Below are positions 8,783 to 17,421 of a stretch of 64,000 nt of DNA, piece by piece; the stretch's first letter is position 1, and every line of letters starts with the position of its first letter. The translations under genes and the position numbers were made by a program. Below the pieces are notes generated by a model. It worked only from the letters and a program-made list of their open reading frames with translations, did not search any database and was not told where the DNA came from. Origin of the DNA: Amylibacter sp965261565 (GTDB lineage Bacteria; Pseudomonadota; Alphaproteobacteria; Rhodobacterales; Rhodobacteraceae); NCBI GenBank assembly GCA_965261565.1, contig OZ253460.1, forward strand, positions 1,116,001 to 1,180,000, in the 5' to 3' direction.

Positions 8783-8817
8783 AAGAAAAACGCGCGTATA
8801 AATTGCTACGCGCGTTT
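8783..8817 (-). terminator. Intrinsic terminator after the Gly-rich gene
   Basis: A perfect 11-bp stem (AAACGCGCGTA at 8788-8798 with TACGCGCGTTT at 8807-8817) is followed on the minus strand by TTTTTC. It lies 13 bases past the stop of the glycine-rich gene and separates it from sseA. Confidence 0.8.
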
Positions 8818-8830
8818 AATAAGTTATATA

Positions 8831-9094
8831 TCAGTCGCCTCTGCTCAGCATATTTTTAAGCGCACCGCCAACGGCCATTAGAAGAACACCGCCGACACCG
8901 CCGCCTGCGATTTGGCCGACAATGCCGTCAAGCCCGCCAATACCCAAATTACTTAAGAGACTACCGCCGATGCCGCCGCCGAGAATGCCCGCTATGGAGT
9001 TTCGCAAAACGCCCATATCGAAAGTTTTCAGCAGATTACCTGCAATGTTACCGCCAATAGCACCCGATACGAGTTGTACAATTAATGCTTCCAT
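8831..9094 (-). CDS. Small glycine-zipper membrane protein
   Basis: This 87-residue protein is almost entirely glycine, leucine, isoleucine and valine. It has repeated GxxxG spacing (GGGIGGSLL, LGIGGLDG, GGGVGGVLL) and a short charged tail. Such glycine zippers pack tightly in membranes. The protein has no cleavable signal and no cysteine. It lies between smpB and sseA on the same strand and has its own strong terminator. The function is unknown. A role in membrane stress or as a small membrane scaffold is only inference. Confidence 0.7.
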   Translation of the reverse strand: MEALIVQLVSGAIGGNIAGNLLKTFDMGVLRNSIAGILGGGIGGSLLSNLGIGGLDGIVGQIAGGGVGGVLLMAVGGALKNMLSRGD

Positions 9095-9191
9095 AAGATT
9101 TCCCTGTCTATTTTATCCACTTCGGTGTGGATTGTAAGCTCATCATAGGGGCATATAGATATATTTCAAGATTTCTGTCTATATGTAGTAT

Positions 9192-9674
9192 TTACCCGAA
9201 ATCACGCATCAAACGTGATTTCTGGCGCTGCCAGTCGCGTTGCTTCTCTGTTTCACGTTTATCAGCCTTCTTCTTACCCTTGGCGACACCCAGCAGCAGC
9301 TTCACGCGGCCCTTGTCGTTGAAATACATCTTCAAGGGAACCAGCGTCATGCCTTGGCGCCCAATCGCCTGCCAAAGCTTGGATATTTCGCGTTTTGAAG
9401 CCAGCAATTTGCGCCGCCGGCGTTCTTCATGGCCAAAGTTACGGGCCTGTGGATAAAGGGCGATATAGCTGTTGATCAGCATTAGCTCACCGTTTTCAAC
9501 GTCGGCATAGCTTTCAGTCAGATGCGCCCCGCCACCACGCAGGGATTTCACTTCGGAACCCATCAAAACCACACCGCATTCAAGCGTATCTTCCACAGCA
9601 TAATCGTACCGCGCCCGCCTGTTTTCGGCGATCAGTTTGTTATTACTGTCAGATGGTTTCTTTTCTTGGGCCAT
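9192..9674 (-). CDS. smpB: tmRNA-binding protein SmpB
   Basis: This 160-residue OB-fold protein delivers tmRNA to stalled ribosomes for trans-translation. Recognisable family stretches are IAENRRARYDY near residue 15, GSEVKSLR near 40, and the basic C-terminal tail (GKKKADKRETEKQRDWQRQK) that mimics the missing mRNA in the decoding site. Length is normal. The start overlaps the stop of the upstream kinase gene in TAATG, implying translational coupling. The tmRNA gene itself is not visible in this window. Confidence 0.96.
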   Translation of the reverse strand: MAQEKKPSDSNNKLIAENRRARYDYAVEDTLECGVVLMGSEVKSLRGGGAHLTESYADVENGELMLINSYIALYPQARNFGHEERRRRKLLASKREISKLWQAIGRQGMTLVPLKMYFNDKGRVKLLLGVAKGKKKADKRETEKQRDWQRQKSRLMRDFG

Positions 9675-10186
9675 TAGCTTGTTATTCGTTTTCCTGCGTA
9701 GGTTTGCATCTCTTTGAGACTGGGTGCTTCCCAGATTGTTTCGATAAAGTCAAACATTTCACGGGTAACTTCAAACTGAAAAGTTTCCGCCTGTTCGCGA
9801 TTTCGATTAAGCACGCGCTGCCAGCGGGTTACTGTTGGGACATCCACAAAATGCAATTGCACGGCATATCCGTGGTTATCGGCCCAATCGGAAAATATTT
9901 TGCGTTCGTCTTTATTTGTCAGTCCACAATCAAACACGGATGGAACACCCAAAGGGACCAATTTTTCCGCCGTATCGCGCATTTGGGCGCAATTGCGCTG
10001 GACCCGTTCATAGAACCAGTCAAAGCTCATTTCAGCGGGTTGATCCATATTGTGCAACCGCTGCAGCCATTCGTCTATGGAAAAGCGTACCCCGCCAACG
10101 GATTGCGCCAGAGTTTCAGCATATGTGGATTTGCCCGCACCTGTTGCGCCACACACAAGATGTATGTCGTATGTGCTTTCGGCCAT
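9674..10186 (-). CDS. P-loop kinase-like protein
   Basis: This 170-residue cytoplasmic protein has a Walker A motif, CGATGAGKST, at residues 12-21. It resembles the AAA_33/zeta-toxin-like or shikimate-kinase-like small nucleotide or metabolite kinases. An aspartate-rich strand (VFDCGLT near 104) may serve as the second phosphate-binding element, and arginines in the C-terminal half (RWQRVLNRNR) fit a lid. The substrate is unknown. It sits between dapA (3 bases apart) and smpB (1-base overlap), an arrangement I believe is common in Rhodobacteraceae, so the three are likely cotranscribed. Confidence 0.85.
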   Translation of the reverse strand: MAESTYDIHLVCGATGAGKSTYAETLAQSVGGVRFSIDEWLQRLHNMDQPAEMSFDWFYERVQRNCAQMRDTAEKLVPLGVPSVFDCGLTNKDERKIFSDWADNHGYAVQLHFVDVPTVTRWQRVLNRNREQAETFQFEVTREMFDFIETIWEAPSLKEMQTYAGKRITS

Positions 10187-10189
10187 CGT

Positions 10190-11062
10190 CTAGTTGATTA
10201 ACCCTGCATGACGCATGGCTGCATCCATCTTGGCTTTTGTACCATCGGTCAGGCCGGTTAGCGGCAAGCGAACTTCGTCACAGCATTTACCCAGCTTGGA
10301 AACGCCGTATTTCGCCCCTACAAGACCAGGTTCCGTGAAAATAGCGTTGTGCAGTGGCATTAGGCGATCTTGAATTTCAAGGGCGGTTGCATAGTCACCG
10401 GCAAGTGTTGCCGCTTGCAATTTCGAACACAGTTTCGGGGCCACATTTGCAGTCACCGAGATACAGCCAACACCGCCTTGGGCATTAAACCCGTGTGCGG
10501 TTGCGTCTTCGCCAGAAAGCTGAATGAAGTCCACGCCGCATTCAATGCGCTGCTGGCAGACACGTGCCAAGTCACCTGTTGCATCCTTAACGCCGATAAT
10601 ATTTTCCAGCTTCGCCAGTTCCCCCATGGTTTCGGGAAACATATCTACTACTGACCGTGGTGGAATGTTGTAAATAATGACCGGCAAGCCAACTTCGTTC
10701 AGGGCGGTGTAATGTGCAATCAACCCGTTTTGGGTGGGTTTGTTGTAGTAAGGTGTTACAACAAGGCCCGCATCTGCACCTACGTCTTTTGCGAACTGCA
10801 AAAACTCCAATGCTTCGGCCGTGTTGTTGGAACCTGCGCCTGCAATCACAGGAATGCGGCCTGCGGCAGCATCCACCACGCATTTAATCACTTCCATATG
10901 TTCGGCATGTGTCAAGGTCGGGCTTTCACCTGTTGTACCCACAGGGGCCAGGCCGTTAGAGCCTTCGGCAATATGCCATTCAACCAATGCCTTAAGCGCA
11001 TCAATATCTACCTTGCCGTTCTTGAACGGGGTGATCAGAGCTGGGAATGAGCCTTTGAACAT
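10190..11062 (-). CDS. dapA: 4-hydroxy-tetrahydrodipicolinate synthase
   Basis: This 290-residue TIM-barrel aldolase condenses pyruvate with aspartate semialdehyde, the first committed step towards diaminopimelate and lysine. The Schiff-base lysine is K159 (IGVKDATGD), the catalytic tyrosine is Y131 (IYNIPPRS), and the TTGE motif lies at 43-46. The ATG at 11062 is preferred because GGAGG precedes it and the family N-terminus (FKGSFPALITPF) starts there; the frame extends 13 codons further. It leads the dapA - kinase - smpB operon and is divergent from slt. dapB is located separately at 51.2 kb. Confidence 0.96.
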   Translation of the reverse strand: MFKGSFPALITPFKNGKVDIDALKALVEWHIAEGSNGLAPVGTTGESPTLTHAEHMEVIKCVVDAAAGRIPVIAGAGSNNTAEALEFLQFAKDVGADAGLVVTPYYNKPTQNGLIAHYTALNEVGLPVIIYNIPPRSVVDMFPETMGELAKLENIIGVKDATGDLARVCQQRIECGVDFIQLSGEDATAHGFNAQGGVGCISVTANVAPKLCSKLQAATLAGDYATALEIQDRLMPLHNAIFTEPGLVGAKYGVSKLGKCCDEVRLPLTGLTDGTKAKMDAAMRHAGLIN

Positions 11063-11210
11063 GGGTGTAACCTCCGAATTGTGATGCGAGTCGCGTTGCA
11101 TTACAGTGAATTTATCACTTTAGCACGATCAAAGTGAGGTTTGCCAAGAACATCCTAGAAAAACAAGGGAAACTTGGGTAGTTATTTAAAGAAATAATTG
11201 GAAGCAATTT

Positions 11211-13163
11211 ATGGAACGTTGGTTCAGGATATTAATTGCCTTTGTAATTTTGGCAATGCCCGTTGCATCATGGGCCAATACTGAAGATGAAAACGGCGAT
11301 CTTTTATCGGCGTCATTCAATGCTGCGGATAATGAAGACTGGGTTTCGGCCGACCATTATGCAGCTCAAATCAGTGATCCTGTTGGTGTAAACCTTGTCA
11401 TATGGGAACGGTTACGCCAAGGCGAAGGCGACTGGCAAGAGTATTTGGATTTTTTGGAAAGTAACGCAGACTGGCCGGGTATGAAACGGTTGCGACGCAA
11501 AGGTGAGGCATCAATCCCGAAAGATGCAGATCCAACTGTTGTCCGGGCATATTTTGAAAAACAGTTGCCACAAACCGGGACGGGGTCGCTGCGACTGGCA
11601 CAAGCGTATGCATCACAAGGGCGTAACGCCGAAGCGCGAACCGAAGCAATACGTGCTTGGTCTGAAATGTCATTATCAAAGAGTGGGGAAAAAGCGCTTT
11701 ACAAAAAGTATAACGGAGCACTGTCAACGTATAATCTTAAGCGATTGGATAACTTGTTATGGCGCGGCCTGACACGTGAAGCAGAGCGTATGCTGGGCAG
11801 GGTTTCAAGCGATTATGTAAAGTTAGCGAAGGCACGGATCGGTTTGCAAAGGGCCAGCAAAAACGTGAATGCGCTGATTGATGCTGTGCCGGCTGATCTT
11901 CAATCAGATCCCGGGCTGGCTTATGATCGATTTATCTGGCGCGTTAAAAAAGGCCGTTGGGACGATGCGCAGGAGTTTTTGGCGCATCAAACAGGTTCCG
12001 TCAAGAAACTGGGCCGCCCTGAAGCCTGGTCAAACCGTCGTCGCGGCTTTGCCAGACGGGCAATGCGGGCGGGTGATGCGGATTTGGCTTATTGGCTGGC
12101 CAGCCAACATGATTTAACCGAAGGATCGGATTTTGCCGATCTGGAATGGTTGTCCGGGTATATCTCGCTAATAAAGCTGAATGCGCCTGAACAGGCTTTG
12201 GCACATTTCAGGAGTTTCAAAAAAGCCGTGAAAACCCCTATCAGCCTAGGGCGTGCCGGGTATTGGTTGGGCCGTACATATGAAAAGCTTGACCAATACG
12301 ATAATGCATCAGAAGCGTATGGGTTGGGCGCTAAATATCAAACAAGTTTTTACGGGCAGCTAGCAGCCGAGAAATTGGGATCAGGTACAGAACAGTCACT
12401 GAGCGGAGCGGAAAATATACCGAATTGGCGACAAGCGGATTTTTTGAATGCGGCACCGGTACGCGCCGGACTATTATTTCACTATGCTGATGATCAAGGG
12501 CGAATGCGCTGGTTCTTTGCCCATGTAGCAGAAAGTCTGGATAAAAAGGGATTGAGTCAATTGGCTGAATTGTCTTTGGAATTGGATAGGCCGAATGTGG
12601 CACTGGCAATTGCAAAAGAGGCGGCAAAGCGGGGAATTGTTTTGCCAAAATCGTATTTCCCCGTGACTGAACTTGCAACGTATTCTGTGGATGTGGCGCC
12701 GGAAATTGCAATGGCCATAGCGCGGCGAGAAAGCGAACTCAATTCATCTGCAATCAGCCCTGCGGGTGCGCGTGGATTGATGCAGATCATGCCGGCAACC
12801 GCCCGCCAAGTGGCAAAAGATATCGGTGTTTCATATTCCAAGGCACGGTTGACCTCTGACTGGCGTTATAATGCACAATTGGGGACGGCGTATTTGGGTG
12901 GATTGCTGGAAGTGTTTGACGGGTCATATATTCTGGCCTTTGCAGGCTATAATGCGGGCCCGCATCGTGCCGAAAAATGGATAAAAGAGTTCGGTGATCC
13001 GCGTGACAGTCTGGTCGATCAGGTTGACTGGATAGAACATATCCCGTTTCGCGAGACCCGCAATTATGTAATGCGGGTGATGGAGTCACTTCATGTGTAT
13101 CGCGCACGCCTGAAGGGTAAAACGCCACCGCTTCAATTGACACATGATTTAACCCGCGGTTAG
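11211..13163 (+). CDS. slt: Soluble lytic murein transglycosylase
   Basis: This 650-residue periplasmic enzyme cleaves the glycan strands of peptidoglycan to 1,6-anhydro ends. A signal peptide covers about residues 1-22 (cleavage after SWA). A long alpha-helical superhelix (about 30-470) forms the doughnut domain. The C-terminal SLT domain carries catalytic E507 in RRESELNSSAISP, then GARGLMQIMP and AGYNAGP. Length agrees with the Slt70 family. The ATG follows GGAAG. It is divergent from dapA and its last four bases overlap the convergent DMT gene. Confidence 0.94.
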   Translation: MERWFRILIAFVILAMPVASWANTEDENGDLLSASFNAADNEDWVSADHYAAQISDPVGVNLVIWERLRQGEGDWQEYLDFLESNADWPGMKRLRRKGEASIPKDADPTVVRAYFEKQLPQTGTGSLRLAQAYASQGRNAEARTEAIRAWSEMSLSKSGEKALYKKYNGALSTYNLKRLDNLLWRGLTREAERMLGRVSSDYVKLAKARIGLQRASKNVNALIDAVPADLQSDPGLAYDRFIWRVKKGRWDDAQEFLAHQTGSVKKLGRPEAWSNRRRGFARRAMRAGDADLAYWLASQHDLTEGSDFADLEWLSGYISLIKLNAPEQALAHFRSFKKAVKTPISLGRAGYWLGRTYEKLDQYDNASEAYGLGAKYQTSFYGQLAAEKLGSGTEQSLSGAENIPNWRQADFLNAAPVRAGLLFHYADDQGRMRWFFAHVAESLDKKGLSQLAELSLELDRPNVALAIAKEAAKRGIVLPKSYFPVTELATYSVDVAPEIAMAIARRESELNSSAISPAGARGLMQIMPATARQVAKDIGVSYSKARLTSDWRYNAQLGTAYLGGLLEVFDGSYILAFAGYNAGPHRAEKWIKEFGDPRDSLVDQVDWIEHIPFRETRNYVMRVMESLHVYRARLKGKTPPLQLTHDLTRG

Positions 13164-14032
13164 GACTTCGCGGCGGCCCGTTCACGCCAAAGTGTAAACA
13201 GACCCGCGCCGATTACGATTGCACCACCAATTGCGGTTCCCCAACGCAGATTGTCGTTGAATATCATCCAACCCAATGCCCCGCCAAACACCAGCTGCAT
13301 ATAAGCGAAAGGTTGCACTGTGCTGGCCTCGGTTACGGCGTAGCATTTGATTAGCAGGAAATGGCCCAATGCACCCATGACAGATAGAGCGGCCATCCAC
13401 CCCCAATCGCCCGTAGTCATTGGTTGCCATTGGAATATACCCACTGCCGTCATCCCGACAGCACCGATAATACCTGTCCAGAAAAAGCTGGTTGCGGCGC
13501 TATCTTTGCGTGCGGCAAAGCGGGTAAGAAGACCGTAAAGTGCAAACATCAATGCAGACGCCATTGGCAGTAGGGCATATGGGCTGAATACGCGAAAACC
13601 GGGTTGCAGGATAACCAAAACACCTATGAAACCGATGCAAATAGCTGCCCAGCGCCGCCAACCAACTTTTTCACCAAGTATGACACCTGAAAGGGCCGCG
13701 ATGATTAACGGGTAGGTGATAAATATCGCATAGCTTTCGATCAGGCCAAGATAAACAAAACCCAAGACCATTACGCAGATTTCGGCGATCAGCAACAAAG
13801 CACGGGTGATTTGTAGAAATGGTTGGCGTGTAACCGCAACCTTGCGCACTGATCCATGTTGCATTCTGGCCCATGTGATGACAAATAATGCAAAGAACCA
13901 GTAGCGGATCATCACCACCATATAGACATTGTACTCGCTAGCTAAATGCCGTGAAATACCGTCTTGCACGGCAAAAACAAACGTGGTGGCGATCATTAAT
14001 ATAATGCCAAGGCGGGGGTTGTTTTCAGGCAT
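13160..14032 (-). CDS. DMT/EamA-family permease
   Basis: This 290-residue inner-membrane protein has ten predicted helices made of two EamA repeats (about 7-135 and 150-285), the drug/metabolite transporter architecture. The conserved glutamate/glycine segment LSGVILGEKVGWRRW at the end of the first repeat is typical. The substrate is unknown; related proteins export amino acids, S-adenosylmethionine or drugs. It lies 10 bases after the mnmD stop region on the same strand and converges with slt by a four-base overlap. Confidence 0.88.
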   Translation of the reverse strand: MPENNPRLGIILMIATTFVFAVQDGISRHLASEYNVYMVVMIRYWFFALFVITWARMQHGSVRKVAVTRQPFLQITRALLLIAEICVMVLGFVYLGLIESYAIFITYPLIIAALSGVILGEKVGWRRWAAICIGFIGVLVILQPGFRVFSPYALLPMASALMFALYGLLTRFAARKDSAATSFFWTGIIGAVGMTAVGIFQWQPMTTGDWGWMAALSVMGALGHFLLIKCYAVTEASTVQPFAYMQLVFGGALGWMIFNDNLRWGTAIGGAIVIGAGLFTLWRERAAAKS

Positions 14033-14042
14033 GGGCTATCTT

Positions 14043-14717
14043 TCACAAAGTGCCGGTAGTCATGTGCCGCTTACGGCCAAAACCTGTTACCCTTGTGACT
14101 GCAAAACCAGCTCTTGCCAAGCTTTGTCTGACATGACCTGCGGCGGTATATGTGGCAATGGTCCCGCCCTGCAATGTGTGGTCGGCAACCGCCTGCATTA
14201 GGGTGGGTTCCCAAAGTTCCGGGTTTTTAGCGGGGCTGAAACCGTCAAGAAACCAAGCGTTTGCAGAGTCTTGCCATGCGGGAAGTGTTTGACGCGCATC
14301 CCCGACGATAATCTTAGCCGATAAGGTCTGGGTCCTTATTTCAAAGCTTCCGTTTGCCAGTTGGCATAGTAACTCGTTTGTAAGCCCGTGTAATTCAGGC
14401 CAATTTGAAAGGGCTTTGCGCATCGATGGAATGTCCATCGGATATGCTTCAAAACCGGTATAACGCAGTGGTGTTGTCTGGCCTGACATGACCCATGCGT
14501 GCCATGCAGCCAGCAGATTTAATCCTGTGCCAAATCCAAGTTCAGCAATGTGGAAACCATCTATAAATCGTGCGGGCAAGCTGTTGCCTGACAAGAAAAC
14601 ATGTTTTGTTTCCGCAAGCCCGTTATCAACACTGAAGTATGGGTCATCGAACTGGGTCGCCACGGGCGTTGTCCCGTTGCGCCATTCAAGTTCCGCTGAT
14701 TTGCTCTGGTCGCACAT
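14043..14717 (-). CDS. mnmD: tRNA mnm5s2U methyltransferase domain protein (MnmD)
   Basis: This 224-residue SAM-dependent methyltransferase corresponds to the methylase half of MnmC, which converts nm5(s2)U34 to mnm5(s2)U34 in tRNA. The family signature LDGFSPAKNPELW is present near residue 155, and the SAM-binding glycine motif ELGFGTGLN lies near 67. The frame is open to 14801, but the ATG at 14717 starts just before the conserved region (LEWRNGTTPVATQFDDPYFS) and avoids overlapping the divergent oxidoreductase gene. In E. coli both activities are fused in one MnmC polypeptide; here they appear as separate divergent genes. Confidence 0.88.
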   Translation of the reverse strand: MCDQSKSAELEWRNGTTPVATQFDDPYFSVDNGLAETKHVFLSGNSLPARFIDGFHIAELGFGTGLNLLAAWHAWVMSGQTTPLRYTGFEAYPMDIPSMRKALSNWPELHGLTNELLCQLANGSFEIRTQTLSAKIIVGDARQTLPAWQDSANAWFLDGFSPAKNPELWEPTLMQAVADHTLQGGTIATYTAAGHVRQSLARAGFAVTRVTGFGRKRHMTTGTL

Positions 14718-14763
14718 AGGGGTTTCGATTAAAGCATTACGGTGATCATGCAAAGGAAAAGCA

Positions 14764-15846
14764 ATGCCCAGATGGGATGTGATTATTATCGGCGGCGGCA
14801 TCTGGGGCCTGTCATGCGCCTATGCATGCGCCAAACGCGGGCAAACCGTTGCAGTTTACGAAGCAGGCGAAATCGGGCAGGGCGCCAGTGGTGGTGTGGT
14901 TGGTGCGATGTCGCCGCATGCGCCTGAAAGCTGGAATGCGATGAAACAGTTCCAGTTTGAAGCACTCTCATCAGCCGAAGATTTCTGGGCAGAGGTTGAT
15001 GCGAAATCAGGTTTGCCATCAGGCTATGGGCGCATCGGGCGCGTGATGCCGATAACAACCGAACGCGATCGTACATTATGTGAAGAACGTGCAGAAAATG
15101 TCAAAGAGCTATGGCTGGGGCAATACGAATGGAATGTGCTGGATGCGCATCCGTTGCTACCTGCCCATGCCACACCATTTGGTGTAACCCATGATACATT
15201 GTCGGCCAGAATGTTTCCAGCTTATGCGGTTGCATCACTTGCTCAGGCCTGTTTGCACATGGGTGTGAAAATCATAGAACAAAGCTTTGTGGCTGGATTG
15301 GATAGCGGTGTTGTAACCGGTGATTGGGGCAAGGCACATGCTAATGTGATTATTTTGGCTGCGGGGTTGGGCGGCTTTACATTGCTTGATCACCACCTGA
15401 ATTGCACAACGGGAACGGGGGTAAAGGGTCAAGCAGCTTTACTGGAATGTGATCTGAAGAATGCCCCACAGCTATATGCGGACGGCGTCTATGTTATTCC
15501 GCACGCGGGTGGTGTGACCGCCGTAGGGTCAACAGCCGAGAAGACATGGGATCATGATGCGGTTGATGAAAAGCTGGAAGCAATTATCGCAAAAGCCCGC
15601 AATATATTCCCCGCACTTAGTAATGCTCCTGTATTACAGCGCTGGGCGGGTGTAAGACCCAAAGCGCGGCGGCGCTATCCGATGTTGGGACCCATTCCAT
15701 CGCTAAATGGCGTTTTCAGCGCTATGGGGGCTTATACGATTGGGTTCGGGATTGCCCATGCAGTTGGCGATGTTCTGGCCGATTTTGCAGGTGGCACCAC
15801 GTATGATTTGCCGAAGAACTTTACCGTAGATTGGCATATGGAATAG
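14764..15846 (+). CDS. FAD-dependent oxidoreductase, MnmC(o)/DAO type
   Basis: This 360-residue flavoprotein has an N-terminal dinucleotide-binding motif (VIIIGGGIWGLSCAYACAKRG, residues 6-26) and a D-amino-acid-oxidase fold. Conserved C-terminal elements include RWAGVRPKARRRYPMLGP. Its position back to back with mnmD suggests it is the oxidase half of MnmC, which removes the carboxymethyl group from cmnm5(s2)U34. A general glycine or D-amino-acid oxidase remains possible. The 46-base divergent spacer to mnmD suggests shared control. The last 26 bases overlap a small convergent frame. Confidence 0.78.
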   Translation: MPRWDVIIIGGGIWGLSCAYACAKRGQTVAVYEAGEIGQGASGGVVGAMSPHAPESWNAMKQFQFEALSSAEDFWAEVDAKSGLPSGYGRIGRVMPITTERDRTLCEERAENVKELWLGQYEWNVLDAHPLLPAHATPFGVTHDTLSARMFPAYAVASLAQACLHMGVKIIEQSFVAGLDSGVVTGDWGKAHANVIILAAGLGGFTLLDHHLNCTTGTGVKGQAALLECDLKNAPQLYADGVYVIPHAGGVTAVGSTAEKTWDHDAVDEKLEAIIAKARNIFPALSNAPVLQRWAGVRPKARRRYPMLGPIPSLNGVFSAMGAYTIGFGIAHAVGDVLADFAGGTTYDLPKNFTVDWHME

Positions 15847-16027
15847 CCTTGGCCCGCATGTTCAGTCTGCCATCAGGCCCACGCACCCATAGATCCAATC
15901 CTGTTTCATTCGGTTTTGCACATAAGGTTGCAGTCTCGGTGACAAAAGCGGGGCAGTTGCCTGACAACCTAAGGGTTGCAAGCAGTGCTGTTGCGCGTGC
16001 TGGATCAAATAAGCCCAAAGTTTCCAT
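15821..16027 (-). CDS. Small hypothetical protein
   Basis: A 68-residue frame starts at METLGLFDPARATALLA and ends with RAKAIPYANLR. Codon usage resembles a real gene and the protein has a plausible hydrophilic domain (TGLDLWVRGPDGRLNM). It overlaps the oxidoreductase stop by 26 bases and is divergent from the glyoxalase-fold gene. The frame remains open to a TTG at 16063, so the start is uncertain and no clear ribosome site is seen. The function is unknown. Confidence 0.4.
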   Translation of the reverse strand: METLGLFDPARATALLATLRLSGNCPAFVTETATLCAKPNETGLDLWVRGPDGRLNMRAKAIPYANLR

Positions 16028-16085
16028 GGCTACAGTCTTTGCGCAAAGTATCATTTGTGGCAAGGTTGGTTATAAAGGAAAGATT

Positions 16086-16481
16086 ATGCCAAAAATTACC
16101 AGTATCGATCATTTCGTTTTAACCACTGCTGATATTGATGCAACGGTTACCTTTTATACCCGCGTGTTGGGGATGAAGGCCGAGCAGTTTCATCCTGCGG
16201 ATGACAGTACACGTTGGGCTTTGTGCTTTGGGAATAATAAGATCAACCTGCATCAGGCGGGGGCTGAGTTTAAACCGAATGCGGCCGTTGCCACTGTTGG
16301 CGCGCAAGATGTGTGCTTTACCTCGGATGATCCGCTGGATGTTTGGGCGAAGCATTTTGCGGATTGTGGCGTTGTGCTTGAAGAGGGACCGATTGCGCGT
16401 ACCGGGGTGGCGGGTAAGATCATGTCGCTTTATATCCGCGATCCTGATGGCAATTTGATCGAGGTTTCGAATTATGTTTGA
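16086..16481 (+). CDS. VOC/glyoxalase-fold metalloenzyme-like protein
   Basis: This 131-residue protein of the vicinal-oxygen-chelate superfamily has paired beta-alpha-beta-beta-beta modules. It shows the typical opening (ITSIDHFVLTTADIDATVTFYTRVLGM) and close (YIRDPDGNLIEVSNYV). H10 and E126 (near the end, LIEVSN) are the usual metal ligands. Related single-domain proteins include glyoxalase I and bleomycin or fosfomycin resistance-type dioxygenases, and the substrate cannot be told. The ATG at 16086 follows AAAGGAAAG at good spacing; the frame continues upstream, but that part lies antisense to another gene. Confidence 0.87.
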   Translation: MPKITSIDHFVLTTADIDATVTFYTRVLGMKAEQFHPADDSTRWALCFGNNKINLHQAGAEFKPNAAVATVGAQDVCFTSDDPLDVWAKHFADCGVVLEEGPIARTGVAGKIMSLYIRDPDGNLIEVSNYV

Positions 16482-16529
16482 TACGTGCGAGGGGCGCGTG
16501 GGCTGAAGCTCACTCTACGCCTGATACGG

Positions 16530-16805
16530 TTAAGGTTTTGTCTGATCAGAAATAATCGACAGAATTTCCGTGGCCCAGTCGCCGATGATCGGGATGAAAT
16601 TAATTTGGCTTAGAAAATAAACCACTACCGAAACCAGAACCGTGGCCCCGATAACCGACCCCAGGCCAAAGGCCAGGCCGCGCATAAAGTTGAACAACAT
16701 CAGGCGGGGCAGCGAATTATGCATCCGTATAAACCGGTGACTGTTCAGGTGGGCCACTTCTTTGCGCAAGGATGCCAGATCGTTATGCCATTGGTCTTCG
16801 CTCAA
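16530..16805 (-). CDS. DUF5665 small membrane protein
   Basis: This 91-residue protein has a charged helical N-terminus (EDQWHNDLASLRKEVAHLNSH) and a basic, aromatic turn (RFIRMHNSLPRLMLFNFMRG). One long hydrophobic segment follows (about 50-70), and then a short amphipathic tail. This matches DUF5665, whose function is unknown. It overlaps the end of cobO by four bases and is the last gene of the cobalamin operon. Confidence 0.75.
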   Translation of the reverse strand: MSEDQWHNDLASLRKEVAHLNSHRFIRMHNSLPRLMLFNFMRGLAFGLGSVIGATVLVSVVVYFLSQINFIPIIGDWATEILSIISDQTKP

Positions 16806-17410
16806 TATTCCACGCCTATCTGCGCTTTCACACCTGATCTGAACGGGTGTTTGATCAACTCCATTTCAGTCACCAGATCAGCGATCTCGATCAGGTCGGG
16901 CTTGGCGTTACGGCCTGTCAGAACCACATGGGTCATGTGGGGCTTTTGGGTGGCCAGAAACTCGATCACCTCATCTACATCCACATAATCATAGCGAATG
17001 GCGATGTTAATCTCGTCCAGCAGCACCATGGAATTGCTTTCATCCAAAATCAGTTCCTTGGCCTTAGCCCACGCGGCCTGTGCCATTTCGGTGTCACGGG
17101 TTTTATCCTGTGTTTCCCATGTAAATCCTTCGCCCATAGTGTGGAACGAACACAGATCGGTGTGGTTTTTCAAGATAAGGTCGCGCTCGCCTGTGGACAT
17201 ACCACCCTTGATAAACTGTACAACGGCGGATTTCATGCCATGTGCTATATGGCGAAAAATCATGCCAAACGCAGCCGAGGATTTACCTTTACCCTTGCCT
17301 GTATGGACAATGATCAGCCCCTTTTGTTCGGTCTTGGTTGCCATGATCTTATCTCGCGCGGCCTTTTTCTTGGCCATTTTCATTGCGTGGCGGTCGGTAT
17401 CTTCTGACAT
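16802..17410 (-). CDS. cobO: Cob(I)yrinic acid a,c-diamide adenosyltransferase
   Basis: This 202-residue P-loop enzyme transfers the adenosyl group of ATP to the corrin cobalt, giving the Co-C bond of adenosylcobalamin. The Walker A-like loop HTGKGKGKSSAAFG near residue 36 and the motif VLLDEINIA near 127 are diagnostic of the CobO/BtuR family. The ATG at 17410 is chosen because AAGGA precedes it at good spacing. It is followed by DUF5665 with a four-base overlap and preceded by the GFA-type gene with an 11-base gap. Confidence 0.94.
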   Translation of the reverse strand: MSEDTDRHAMKMAKKKAARDKIMATKTEQKGLIIVHTGKGKGKSSAAFGMIFRHIAHGMKSAVVQFIKGGMSTGERDLILKNHTDLCSFHTMGEGFTWETQDKTRDTEMAQAAWAKAKELILDESNSMVLLDEINIAIRYDYVDVDEVIEFLATQKPHMTHVVLTGRNAKPDLIEIADLVTEMELIKHPFRSGVKAQIGVEY

Positions 17411-17421
17411 GTGTGTAATCC

